Assembly (NCBI GenBank): GCA_902492825.1
Contig: CABUMZ010000088.1
Span: 1 to 8,282 of the forward strand
Source of the DNA: an uncultured Collinsella sp.
GTDB taxonomy: Bacteria; Actinomycetota; Coriobacteriia; Coriobacteriales; Coriobacteriaceae
Reading direction: 5' to 3'
DNA: 8,282 bases
Shown here: one piece after another, positions 1 to 6,018 of the stretch
How the letters are laid out: each line of letters opens with the position of its first letter
Numbering within the stretch: position 1 is the stretch's first letter
Translations under genes and position numbers: made by a program
The notes under the pieces: model-generated
The model's input: the letters and a program-made list of their open reading frames with translations, nothing else
The model's database searches: none
Told to the model about the DNA's origin: nothing

Positions 1-129
1 GAGCCTTCCCTTCCCGTTTCTCATCGCAACCGTTTACGCCGCCATTCGCGCAGCGGACAAAACACGGCGCCTGCGGCGGCAATCGGCGCAAATACGCAGG
101 CAGGAGGCGCAATGCCGCCCGCCCTGGCT
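1..129. other. Upstream non-coding stretch with no convincing gene
   Basis: No ORF in this stretch looks like a real protein. It contains a potential GC-rich hairpin: GCCTGCG at 69-75 pairs perfectly with CGCAGGC at 95-101. An alternative pairing is GCGCCT at 67-72 with AGGCGC at 105-110. No T-tract follows, so it is not a clear terminator for anything further left. It could be the tail of an upstream intergenic region or part of the regulatory region of the operon that starts at about 165. Confidence 0.4.
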
Positions 130-158
130 TTGACACGTTCACAAGTGCCCACTATCAT
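130..158 (+). promoter_or_regulatory. Sigma-70-type promoter of the cbiK-ABC transporter operon
   Basis: A perfect -35 hexamer TTGACA lies at 130-135. After a 17-bp spacer comes a -10 hexamer TATCAT at 153-158. Transcription would start near 165, giving a leader of about 290 nt before the first gene. That leader carries the riboswitch-like aptamer, which supports this as the operon promoter. Confidence 0.75.
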
Positions 159-195
159 AGTAAAAGTTTCGGCAACGAGCATATGACAATCGGAT

Positions 196-338
196 AAAAG
201 GAAATGACCGGCGCGGCGCCCGCACAGCCCGCGCTGGCTTGCGGAGGGAACCAGGTGGGAATCCTGGGCAAGGGACATTACTGTATAGGACGCGCGGGCG
301 AACCGCCTCGCGCCCCAAGCCAGACTGCTTCGCCTTTT
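196..338 (+). ncRNA. Cobalamin (adenosylcobalamin) riboswitch aptamer
   Basis: Conserved cobalamin-aptamer blocks occur in the expected order on the + strand. GGGAA (246-250) is followed by a P5 stem CCAGG/CCTGG (251-255 with 263-267) enclosing the GGTGGGAATCC block (254-264). Next come ATTACTGTA (277-285), a GC-rich hairpin (about 288-316) and a B12-box-like GCCAGAC (319-325). A possible closing P1 helix pairs AAAAGG (196-201) with CCTTTT (333-338). The CTTGC/GCAAG pairing (238-242 with 268-272) may be the helix below P5. The usual GGG/CCC pairing of the classical core is not evident, so this is a divergent or shortened variant. It lies in the leader of a cobaltochelatase/ABC-transporter operon, which fits B12 control. 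Confidence 0.78.
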
Positions 339-450
339 CCTCACGGCATCGCCGTGGCGTTAGCTCCTTGTGAACCCCGAGGGGTGTGCTTTTCTTTCGC
401 TTGTGCCGACAAGCAACTGTCGCCGGGGGGACCGGCAAACCGAGGAAAGG
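334..450 (+). promoter_or_regulatory. Putative riboswitch expression platform (anti-SD/SD pairing and leader hairpins)
   Basis: CTTTTCCTC at 334-342, directly after the B12 box, can form nine consecutive pairs (one G-U) with GAGGAAAGG at 442-450, which is the ribosome-binding site of the first gene. Between them lie compact hairpins: TCACGGC/GCCGTGG (341-357), GCTTGT/ACAAGC with a GCCG loop (399-414) and GCCGG/CCGGC (422-436). A weak ACCC/GGGT hairpin (374-385) followed by TTTTCTTT (390-397) could be a poor terminator. Translational control looks more likely than termination, but this is inferred from base pairing only. Confidence 0.45.
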
Positions 451-457
451 AAAAACC

Positions 458-1384
458 ATGTCCGACCAGATGTCACGCCGCGGCTTCATGGGCGCCGCAG
501 CAACCGGAGCCGTCGCGCTCGCCGGAGTCGCGCTCGCGGGCTGCTCCAACACCTCCGCGAGTTCCGAGAAATCGAGTGAAAAGGAGAAGGCCGTGAAGCC
601 GGTCATCCTCGTCACGAGCTTCGGCACGAGCTACAACGACTCGCGCCACATCACCATCGGCGCCATCGAAGACGCTATCCGCGAGAAGTACTGGCAGGAC
701 TACGACATCCGCCGCGCCTTCACCGCGCAGATCATCATCGACAAGCTGAAGAAGCGCGACGGCATCACGATCGACAACATGACCGAGGCGCTCGACCGCT
801 GCGTGGAAGACGGCGTGAAGGAAATCGTCGTGCAGCCGACGCATCTCATGGGTGGCCTGGAATACACCGACGTGAAAGACGAGCTCGACAAGTACGCCGA
901 CAAGTTCGACAAGATCTCGCTCGGGGACCCGCTGCTCACCTCCGACGATGACTACAAGAAGGTGGCCGCAGCCATTAAGGAGAACATGGCGTCCTTCGAC
1001 GACGGCAAGACGGCGCTGTGCCTCATGGGCCACGGCACCGAAGCCGATTCCAACGCCGACTATGCCAAGATGCAGGAAGTGTTCAAGAACGAGGGCTTGA
1101 CGCAGTTCTTCGTCGGCACCGTCGAGGCTGAACCGACCTGCGAGGATGTTATCGCCGCCGCGAGCGCCGCAGGCTACAAGAAGGCCGTGCTCGCGCCGTT
1201 CATGGTGGTCGCGGGCGACCACGCGAACAACGACATGGCAGACGAGACCGACCCCGACAGCTGGGCTGCGAAGTTCGTGGCCGCCGGCTTCGAAGTGACG
1301 TGCCTGCTCCAGGGTCTGGGACAGAACGTCGCGGTCGACGACATCTACGTCTCGCACGTGGACGACGCCATCGCCAAGCTGTAA
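458..1384 (+). CDS. cbiK: Extracytoplasmic sirohydrochlorin cobaltochelatase, CbiK-type Tat lipoprotein
   Basis: The 308-residue product belongs to the CbiK family, class II chelatases that insert Co2+ (or Fe2+) into sirohydrochlorin. The start at 458 is set by the ribosome-binding site GAGGAAAGGA (442-451) and by an N-terminus that makes a complete signal peptide. That signal has a twin-arginine motif SRRGFMG (residues 6-12) and a lipobox LAGC with Cys29, so the protein is probably exported by Tat and lipid-anchored outside the membrane. The chelatase domain spans about 47-308. Family metal ligands appear conserved: His192 in MGHG, Glu223 in GTVE and His255 in AGDH. Most CbiK enzymes are cytoplasmic; a periplasmic form (CbiKP) is known in Desulfovibrio. 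It is first in the operon, ahead of the transporter genes and behind the riboswitch. Activity as a chelatase is a family inference; de-chelation or metal/tetrapyrrole binding are alternatives. Confidence 0.9.
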   Translation: MSDQMSRRGFMGAAATGAVALAGVALAGCSNTSASSEKSSEKEKAVKPVILVTSFGTSYNDSRHITIGAIEDAIREKYWQDYDIRRAFTAQIIIDKLKKRDGITIDNMTEALDRCVEDGVKEIVVQPTHLMGGLEYTDVKDELDKYADKFDKISLGDPLLTSDDDYKKVAAAIKENMASFDDGKTALCLMGHGTEADSNADYAKMQEVFKNEGLTQFFVGTVEAEPTCEDVIAAASAAGYKKAVLAPFMVVAGDHANNDMADETDPDSWAAKFVAAGFEVTCLLQGLGQNVAVDDIYVSHVDDAIAKL

Positions 1385-1393
1385 ACTCGCCGC

Positions 1394-1503
1394 GCACGGG
1401 GGCACCGGTCGCGTCCCCGTGCAACGGGCATGCGCCTTTCCCCGACCGACGACGCATGCCCGTTGCATTCGCATCCCGCCCGCCCACCGCACGGCGCGGG
1501 CGG
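1394..1503 (+). repeat. Three consecutive GC-rich inverted repeats between cbiK and the next lipoprotein gene
   Basis: The 145-nt gap holds three perfect stems. GCACGGGG (1394-1401) pairs with CCCCGTGC (1415-1422). TGCAACGGGCATGCG (1420-1434) pairs with 1453-1467 over 15 bp around an 18-nt loop. CCGCCCG (1476-1482) pairs with CGGGCGG (1497-1503). The first two overlap by 3 nt, so their outer base pairs compete. None is followed by a T-run. They may protect the cbiK mRNA end or cause partial termination that sets the ratio of cbiK to transporter transcript. Confidence 0.7.
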
Positions 1504-1529
1504 TCGAAGCGATTGAAAGGAACCCCTCC

Positions 1530-2063
1530 ATGTTGAAGAAAACCCTCGTCTTCGCCCTGTCGGCGGCGCTTTTCGCGTTCTCGCTCGCCGGCTGCGGCGG
1601 AAATTCAATCGACAGCGCAAAGGCAAGCGATGCCGATTCCCAGGAAAAGACCGAACAGGCGGCCGATGCGCCCGAGGGCGCAAGCGCTGCCCCTATTACC
1701 GCCGACAAGGTGGCTGACGGCACCTATCCAATCACCGTAGATTCCAGCTCGAACATGTTCAGGATTGTGGACGCCCAGCTCATCGTGGAAAACGGCTCCA
1801 TGCACTGCGTGATGACACTTTCCGGCACGGGCTACGGCAAGCTCTTCATGGGCACGGGCGACGAGGCTGCCGCCGCGAGCGAGGCCGACTTCATCCCCTA
1901 TGTGGAAAACGCGGAAGGCAAGTACACCTACGACGTGCCCGTTGATGCGCTCGACGAGGACACCGCCTGCGCCGCGTGGAGCATTAAAAGGGAGCGGTGG
2001 TACGACCGCACGCTCGTATTCGAATCCGCCGGCGTCGATCTGCGCGCCGACGCACTGAAGTAA
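1530..2063 (+). CDS. Small lipoprotein with a NEAT-like beta-rich domain
   Basis: The 177-residue product has a Sec lipoprotein signal (MLKK, hydrophobic stretch, lipobox LAGC with Cys22), so it should be anchored on the outer face of the membrane. The start at 1530 has GAAAGGA at 1515-1521, 8 nt upstream. Residues about 25-60 form a low-complexity Ala/Asp/Glu/Ser linker. Residues about 62-167 form one domain that lines up by eye with the N-terminal domain of the next gene's product: DGTYPITV, a central LSGTGYGKLF segment, then KYTYDVPVDALDED and WYDRTLVFES. The pattern recalls NEAT domains, which bind haem, but that is inference from spacing and beta-strand pattern. It lies 4 nt before the binding-protein gene, so an accessory ligand-capture role for the transporter is likely. 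I do not recognise a named family. Confidence 0.85.
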   Translation: MLKKTLVFALSAALFAFSLAGCGGNSIDSAKASDADSQEKTEQAADAPEGASAAPITADKVADGTYPITVDSSSNMFRIVDAQLIVENGSMHCVMTLSGTGYGKLFMGTGDEAAAASEADFIPYVENAEGKYTYDVPVDALDEDTACAAWSIKRERWYDRTLVFESAGVDLRADALK

Positions 2064-2067
2064 CGCC

Positions 2068-3639
2068 ATGCGGTCGATTCTTCCCAAGGGGGAAAACAGG
2101 AAGCGCCGCAGCATCGCGGCCCGCGTAATCGCCTGCGTTCTCGTCGCCCTGCTCGCGCTTCCCTTCGCGGGGTGCAGTGCGAGCCCGAACGCGACCGGTG
2201 CCACGGCGGGCTCTCAGGAATACACTGTGAGCGTCTCGCTTTCCGGCGGGTCAGGGCGCGCAAGCATCGCCTCACCAACCACAATTGTGAAGGATGGCGA
2301 CACCTACACCGCGACCATCACCTGGTCGAGTTCGAACTACGACAAGATGACCGCCGACGGCGTGGACTACGCGCCCGTAAACGACGGCGGCAACTCCACG
2401 TTCGAGATACCCGTCACACTCGACGAGGACATCGCCGTGTCGGCCGAGACCGTCGCCATGTCGACGCCGCACACCATCGACTACACGCTCCACTTCGACT
2501 CATCCACCATGAAGGAGAAATCGGGCAACGATGCAAGCGGCGGCTCCCCTGCGGGAACGGCTTCAAGCGCCGCGGCCGACTTCCACAACGCCGATTTGGG
2601 CTGCGGCTGGGAGCCGACGGGGGCGCTTCAGCTTGAATACGCCAAGCACTTCACTGTCGACGAGTACGAAGGCGGCCTGCGGCTTATCTGCATTTCGAAC
2701 GGGGAGCGCTTCCTCGTGGTGCCGCAAGATGCGAAGGTACCTGATGGGTTGAGCTCCGACATCGCGGTCATAAGGCGCCCCGCCGACAAGGTGTACCTCG
2801 TGTCGTCGGCGACGATGTGCCTAGTCGACGCGCTCGATGCGAACGACAATATCTTAATGTCGGGCACGAAGGCCGACGATTGCTCGGTCGCAGGCTTCAA
2901 AAGCGCGCTCGAACGTGGGGCGATCGCCTACGGCGGCAAGTACAGCGCGCCCGATTACGAGCGAATATCGGCCTCGGGCTGCACGCTCGCCATCGAGAAC
3001 ACCATGATCAACCACACGCCCGATGTGAAGGATAAGCTGCAGAAGCTCGGGCTCGTCGTGCTCACCGAACAGTCGTCGAGCGAGCCCGAAGCACTCGGGC
3101 GCGTCGAGTGGATTAAGCTTTTCGGCGTCCTGTTCGACAAGGAAGACGAGGCCACGCACCTGTTCAACGAGCAGAAGGCCCGCGTCGAGCAAACGTCGGG
3201 GCTCGCGTCGTCAGACAAAACCGTGGCGTATTTCTACATTAACTCGAACGGGGCCGCCGTCACGCGGCGGGCGGGCGACTACGTGGCGCAGATGATCGAG
3301 CTTGCAGGCGGCAGCTACGCGCTCGATGACGCGCAGACGGCGTCGACGTCAGGTTCGTCAGTAACGCTCGAAATGGAGCGCTTCTACGCGACGGCGAAGG
3401 ATGCCGACATCATCGTCTACAACGGCACCATCGACGAATCGGTTGCCACCTTGAACGACTTCGTAGGCAAAAACGCGCTATTGTCGCAGTTCAAAGCCGT
3501 GAAGAACGGCAACGTCTGGGTCACAAGCGCCGACATGTACCAGCAGATGACTTCTACCGCCGACATTATCGACGAGCTGCACGGGGCGTTCGCCGGCGAT
3601 GACGCGAGCGACTTCCATTATCTGAGGAAGCTCGGCTAG
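2068..3639 (+). CDS. ABC transporter substrate-binding lipoprotein (FepB/BtuF class) with an extra N-terminal domain
   Basis: The 523-residue product is a class III periplasmic-binding-type protein of an iron/siderophore/haem/cobalamin transporter. It has a basic N-terminus, a hydrophobic signal and a lipobox FAGC with Cys36. Residues about 51-147 form an extra domain (EYTVSVSLSGG, TITWSSSNYDKM, STFEIPV, IDYTLHFDSS) related to the small lipoprotein encoded just upstream. A Gly/Ser/Ala linker (about 148-175) leads to the binding domain (about 176-523), with family-type segments LEYAKHFTVDEYEGG, SSEPEALGRVEWIKLFG and DADIIVYNGTIDE. At 523 residues it is far longer than the usual 300-350, because of the extra domain. 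The start at 2068 lies 4 nt after the previous stop with only a weak Shine-Dalgarno, which suggests translational coupling. The cargo cannot be read from sequence; the riboswitch and cbiK favour a corrinoid or other tetrapyrrole. Confidence 0.9.
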   Translation: MRSILPKGENRKRRSIAARVIACVLVALLALPFAGCSASPNATGATAGSQEYTVSVSLSGGSGRASIASPTTIVKDGDTYTATITWSSSNYDKMTADGVDYAPVNDGGNSTFEIPVTLDEDIAVSAETVAMSTPHTIDYTLHFDSSTMKEKSGNDASGGSPAGTASSAAADFHNADLGCGWEPTGALQLEYAKHFTVDEYEGGLRLICISNGERFLVVPQDAKVPDGLSSDIAVIRRPADKVYLVSSATMCLVDALDANDNILMSGTKADDCSVAGFKSALERGAIAYGGKYSAPDYERISASGCTLAIENTMINHTPDVKDKLQKLGLVVLTEQSSSEPEALGRVEWIKLFGVLFDKEDEATHLFNEQKARVEQTSGLASSDKTVAYFYINSNGAAVTRRAGDYVAQMIELAGGSYALDDAQTASTSGSSVTLEMERFYATAKDADIIVYNGTIDESVATLNDFVGKNALLSQFKAVKNGNVWVTSADMYQQMTSTADIIDELHGAFAGDDASDFHYLRKLG

Positions 3640-3643
3640 CACC

Positions 3644-4684
3644 ATGAGAAGCCGACTTTCCATGGCATACGACGAATCGGGGCGCGCCGCGCGGTGTCGC
3701 GTCGTGACGGCGCTGCTCGCTGTTGCCCTCATCGTGCTCGTCGGGACCAACCTGTGCATCGGGAGCGTGCTCGTGCCCGCAGACCACATCCCCGGCATCC
3801 TTTCGGGCGGCGCGGCCAATTCCATGGAAAGCCAGGTCATCTGGGAGATTCGCCTGCCGCGCGTGCTTTCAGCCGTGCTTCTCGGCGGGGCACTTTCGCT
3901 CTCCGGGTTCCTGCTGCAGACGTTTTTCAACAACCCCATCGCCGACCCGTTCATCTTGGGCGTCTCCTCAGGCGCAAAGTTCGTCGTCGCGCTTACGATG
4001 ATCGTACTTCTGGGCGCGAACCAGGCCATGTCCTCGCCGGCCATGGTGGCCGCAGCGTTTCTGGGCTCGCTTATCACCATCGGCTTCGTGCTCCTCATCG
4101 CACGGCGCATAAGTTCCATGGCCATGCTCATCGTAGCGGGCGTCATGGTGGGATACATCTGCTCGGCGGGGACGAACTTCCTCATCGCCTTCGCCGACGA
4201 CCAGTCCATCGTGAACCTGCACAACTGGTCTTTGGGCAGCTTCTCGGGTTCGAGCTGGGACGACATCGCGGTCATCGCGGTCGTGGTGATCACCGTGAGC
4301 GCATGCGTATTCGCGATATCGAAGCCCCTTTCCGCCTTCCAGCTGGGAGAAGCCTACGCGAAAAGCGTCGGCGTGAACGTCGCACGCTTCCGCGTGGTGC
4401 TCGTCCTTCTAGCGAGCATGCTCTCCGCCTGCGTGACCGCGTTCGCTGGTCCGGTGTCGTTCGTAGGCATCGCGGTTCCGCATCTCGTTAAGTCGGCGCT
4501 AAAGTCGTCGAAGCCCATCCGCGTGATTCCTGCGTGCTTCTTGGGAGGCGCCATCTTCTGCGCGGGCTGCGATTTGATCGCGCGCACGCTGTTCTCCCCC
4601 GTCGAGCTTTCCATCAGCGCCGTCACCGCCATCTTCGGCGCGCCGGTGGTTATCGCACTCATGTTGAAGAAGCGGGTGAGGTAG
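3644..4684 (+). CDS. FecCD/BtuC-family ABC transporter permease
   Basis: The 346-residue, very hydrophobic product fits the usual length and roughly ten-helix pattern of FecCD permeases for siderophores, haem and vitamin B12. Family hallmarks are IRLPRV (69-74), the long block from GALSLSG to LGVSSGA (82-111) that includes NNPIADPFILG, and the ATPase-coupling region GPVSFVGIAVPH (269-280). The start at 3644 is 4 nt after the binding-protein stop, with GAGGAAG at 3624-3630 upstream; an in-frame ATG at 3662 is a less likely alternative. The stop codon abuts the ATG of the ATPase gene. There is only one permease gene, so the channel is presumably a homodimer as in BtuC2D2. Confidence 0.93.
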   Translation: MRSRLSMAYDESGRAARCRVVTALLAVALIVLVGTNLCIGSVLVPADHIPGILSGGAANSMESQVIWEIRLPRVLSAVLLGGALSLSGFLLQTFFNNPIADPFILGVSSGAKFVVALTMIVLLGANQAMSSPAMVAAAFLGSLITIGFVLLIARRISSMAMLIVAGVMVGYICSAGTNFLIAFADDQSIVNLHNWSLGSFSGSSWDDIAVIAVVVITVSACVFAISKPLSAFQLGEAYAKSVGVNVARFRVVLVLLASMLSACVTAFAGPVSFVGIAVPHLVKSALKSSKPIRVIPACFLGGAIFCAGCDLIARTLFSPVELSISAVTAIFGAPVVIALMLKKRVR

Positions 4685-5923
4685 ATGGGGGAATTCGTGC
4701 CGCGGCCCAAAACGCTCGGAGGGGAGTCGAACCTCGAAACCCCGGTAAAAACGCAGGCTGACGGAGCGCCGCTTTTCCGCATAAGCGACCTGTCGGCGGG
4801 CTACGACAAGAAGGTCGTAGTCGAAGGCGTCGAGCTGGAGGTTCGCGCGGGCGACGTCGTGGCGCTCATCGGGCCGAACGGCTCGGGCAAGTCGACCATC
4901 TTGAAAACCATTACACGCCATCTGGCACCGCTTGCCGGCGCGGTCGAGCTCGACGGGCGGGAGATTTCCCGATGGAAGACGGCGGAGTTCGCAAGGAACC
5001 TTGCCGTTATGCTGACAGATCGACCCCGGACCGAGCTCCTCACCTGCCGCGATATCGTAGAGGCGGGAAGGCATCCCTACACCGGGCGAATGGGTACACT
5101 CTCGCCCGACGACCATAGTCGGGTCGACGAGGCCATGAAAACCGCACATGTGGAAGAGTTCGCCGAGCGCGACTTCATGCAGATAAGCGACGGGCAACGC
5201 CAGCGCGTCATGCTCGCACGCGCCATCGCGCAGGATCCGCGTGTGCTCGTGCTCGACGAGCCCACGTCATATCTCGATATCCGCTACCAGATCGACCTGC
5301 TGCGAATACTTCGCCACCTTGCGAAATCGCGGAATGTGGCTGTCATCATGTCCATCCACGAACTCGAGCTCGCGCAGAAAAGCGCCGACAAGGTGATTTG
5401 CGTGAAGGACGGCCGGGTCTTCCGCGCCGGCGCACCCGAGGACATATTCACGCGCGAGACGATTGGCGAGCTCTACGGCCTTCAACATGGCACCTTCAAC
5501 GAGCGCTTCGGCAGCGTGGAAATTGGGCGCCCACACGGCGATGCGCACACGTTCGTCATCGCCGGCGCAGGTACGGGGTCAGCTGTGTTTCGCCAGCTCA
5601 TCCGGCAGGGCAAGGCGTTCTACGCGGGCGTTCTGCACGAAGGGGACATCGACTGCGAGCTTGCGCGCGACCTGGCGACGGAATGCGTGGCCGAGCGCGC
5701 CTTCGAGCCGATCGGGGATAAAACCATAGCCCGCGCCAAAGAGCTCCTCGTCCACTGCGCGCGTCTTATCGTGTGCCCCGCCGCTTTCGGCACCATAAAC
5801 GCCCGCAACGCAGAGCTCGTCGAGTTCGCACGCTCGCATGGTATCGAGGTCATGCGAGCGTGCGAAGGCGCATCGGAGGATTCCAAAATTGGAGTGGGAA
5901 GGATAAACTGGACTTTCTTTTAA
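4685..5923 (+). CDS. ABC transporter ATP-binding protein (FepC/BtuD type) with an uncharacterised C-terminal domain
   Basis: The 412-residue product powers the adjacent permease from the cytoplasmic side. Residues about 31-265 form the nucleotide-binding domain: Walker A GPNGSGKST (63-71), signature ISDGQRQR (167-174, an SDGQ variant of LSGGQ), Walker B VLVLDEPT (187-194), D-loop SYLD (195-198) and switch His225. The usual Q-loop glutamine is replaced in MLTDRPRT (109-116), a variant I also associate with some FhuC/FepC-like ATPases of anaerobes. Normal family members end near 260 residues; here about 140 more follow (about 270-412), with a glycine-rich FVIAGAGTG (290-298) suggestive of a Rossmann-like nucleotide-binding fold. 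The first 30 residues are also extra. The start codon directly follows the permease stop. The role of the C-terminal domain is unknown. Confidence 0.92.
   Translation: MGEFVPRPKTLGGESNLETPVKTQADGAPLFRISDLSAGYDKKVVVEGVELEVRAGDVVALIGPNGSGKSTILKTITRHLAPLAGAVELDGREISRWKTAEFARNLAVMLTDRPRTELLTCRDIVEAGRHPYTGRMGTLSPDDHSRVDEAMKTAHVEEFAERDFMQISDGQRQRVMLARAIAQDPRVLVLDEPTSYLDIRYQIDLLRILRHLAKSRNVAVIMSIHELELAQKSADKVICVKDGRVFRAGAPEDIFTRETIGELYGLQHGTFNERFGSVEIGRPHGDAHTFVIAGAGTGSAVFRQLIRQGKAFYAGVLHEGDIDCELARDLATECVAERAFEPIGDKTIARAKELLVHCARLIVCPAAFGTINARNAELVEFARSHGIEVMRACEGASEDSKIGVGRINWTFF
5825..5866 (+). repeat. 16-bp perfect inverted repeat inside the 3' end of the ATPase gene
   Basis: TTCGCACGCTCGCATG (5825-5840) is exactly complementary to CATGCGAGCGTGCGAA (5851-5866) around a 10-nt loop (5841-5850). 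The arms lie within codons for about residues 381-394 of the ATPase. No U-tract follows at once, so it is not a textbook terminator. It is followed about 50 nt later by the T-rich gene end (TTTCTTTT at 5914-5921). Confidence 0.75.
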
Positions 5924-5932
5924 GGATCCTCA

Positions 5933-6016
5933 GGCAACAGCTCCTACGCCGGCAAGGTCTCCAAGGCGCCGGAGAACCTCGTGAACAGGAATTTACACAC
6001 CGACGAGCCCAACTAG
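5933..6016 (+). pseudogene. Relic of an IS3-family transposase (OrfB) fragment
   Basis: Read in the same frame as the upstream ATPase gene, but after its stop, this stretch encodes a peptide with SSYAGKVSKAPENLVNRN followed by LHTDEPN and a TAG at 6014-6016. From memory this matches the segment of IS3/IS150-type OrfB proteins just before the WLTDITEF catalytic region (pattern SSY-G--S-A--N---R-F-AD-PN). It has no start codon, no catalytic DDE part and no visible terminal repeats, so only about 75-80 bp of an element remain. Family recognition is by eye. Confidence 0.55.
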
Positions 6017-6018
6017 AC

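Noticed and set aside
112..186. A 24-codon ORF beginning with ATG at 112, preceded by AGGAGG at 102-107
   Set aside because: It runs through the well-matched promoter at 130-158, so it would need another upstream promoter. Its product has no recognisable feature. The Shine-Dalgarno match is probably chance in GC/AG-rich sequence.
374..397. ACCC/GGGT hairpin followed by TTTTCTTT as an intrinsic terminator in the riboswitch leader
   Set aside because: The stem is only 4-5 bp and the T-tract starts 4 nt after it, so it is too weak to call as a terminator. It is mentioned only as part of the leader.
473..1723. Long minus-strand ORF (416 codons) opposite cbiK
   Set aside because: It is a typical antisense shadow of a GC-rich gene. 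The + strand reading has the CbiK motifs, signal peptide and ribosome-binding site; the minus reading has none.
3478..4293. Minus-strand ORF of 271 codons opposite the permease gene
   Set aside because: It is rich in Met, Ser and Thr as expected for a complement of hydrophobic codons. It matches no family, whereas the + strand permease is unmistakable.
5924..6018. A shared terminator between the converging operon and the TetR gene
   Set aside because: The short GC-rich complementarities (for example around GCCGGC and GCGCCGG at 5948-5972) have no T-run on either strand and lie within the transposase relic.
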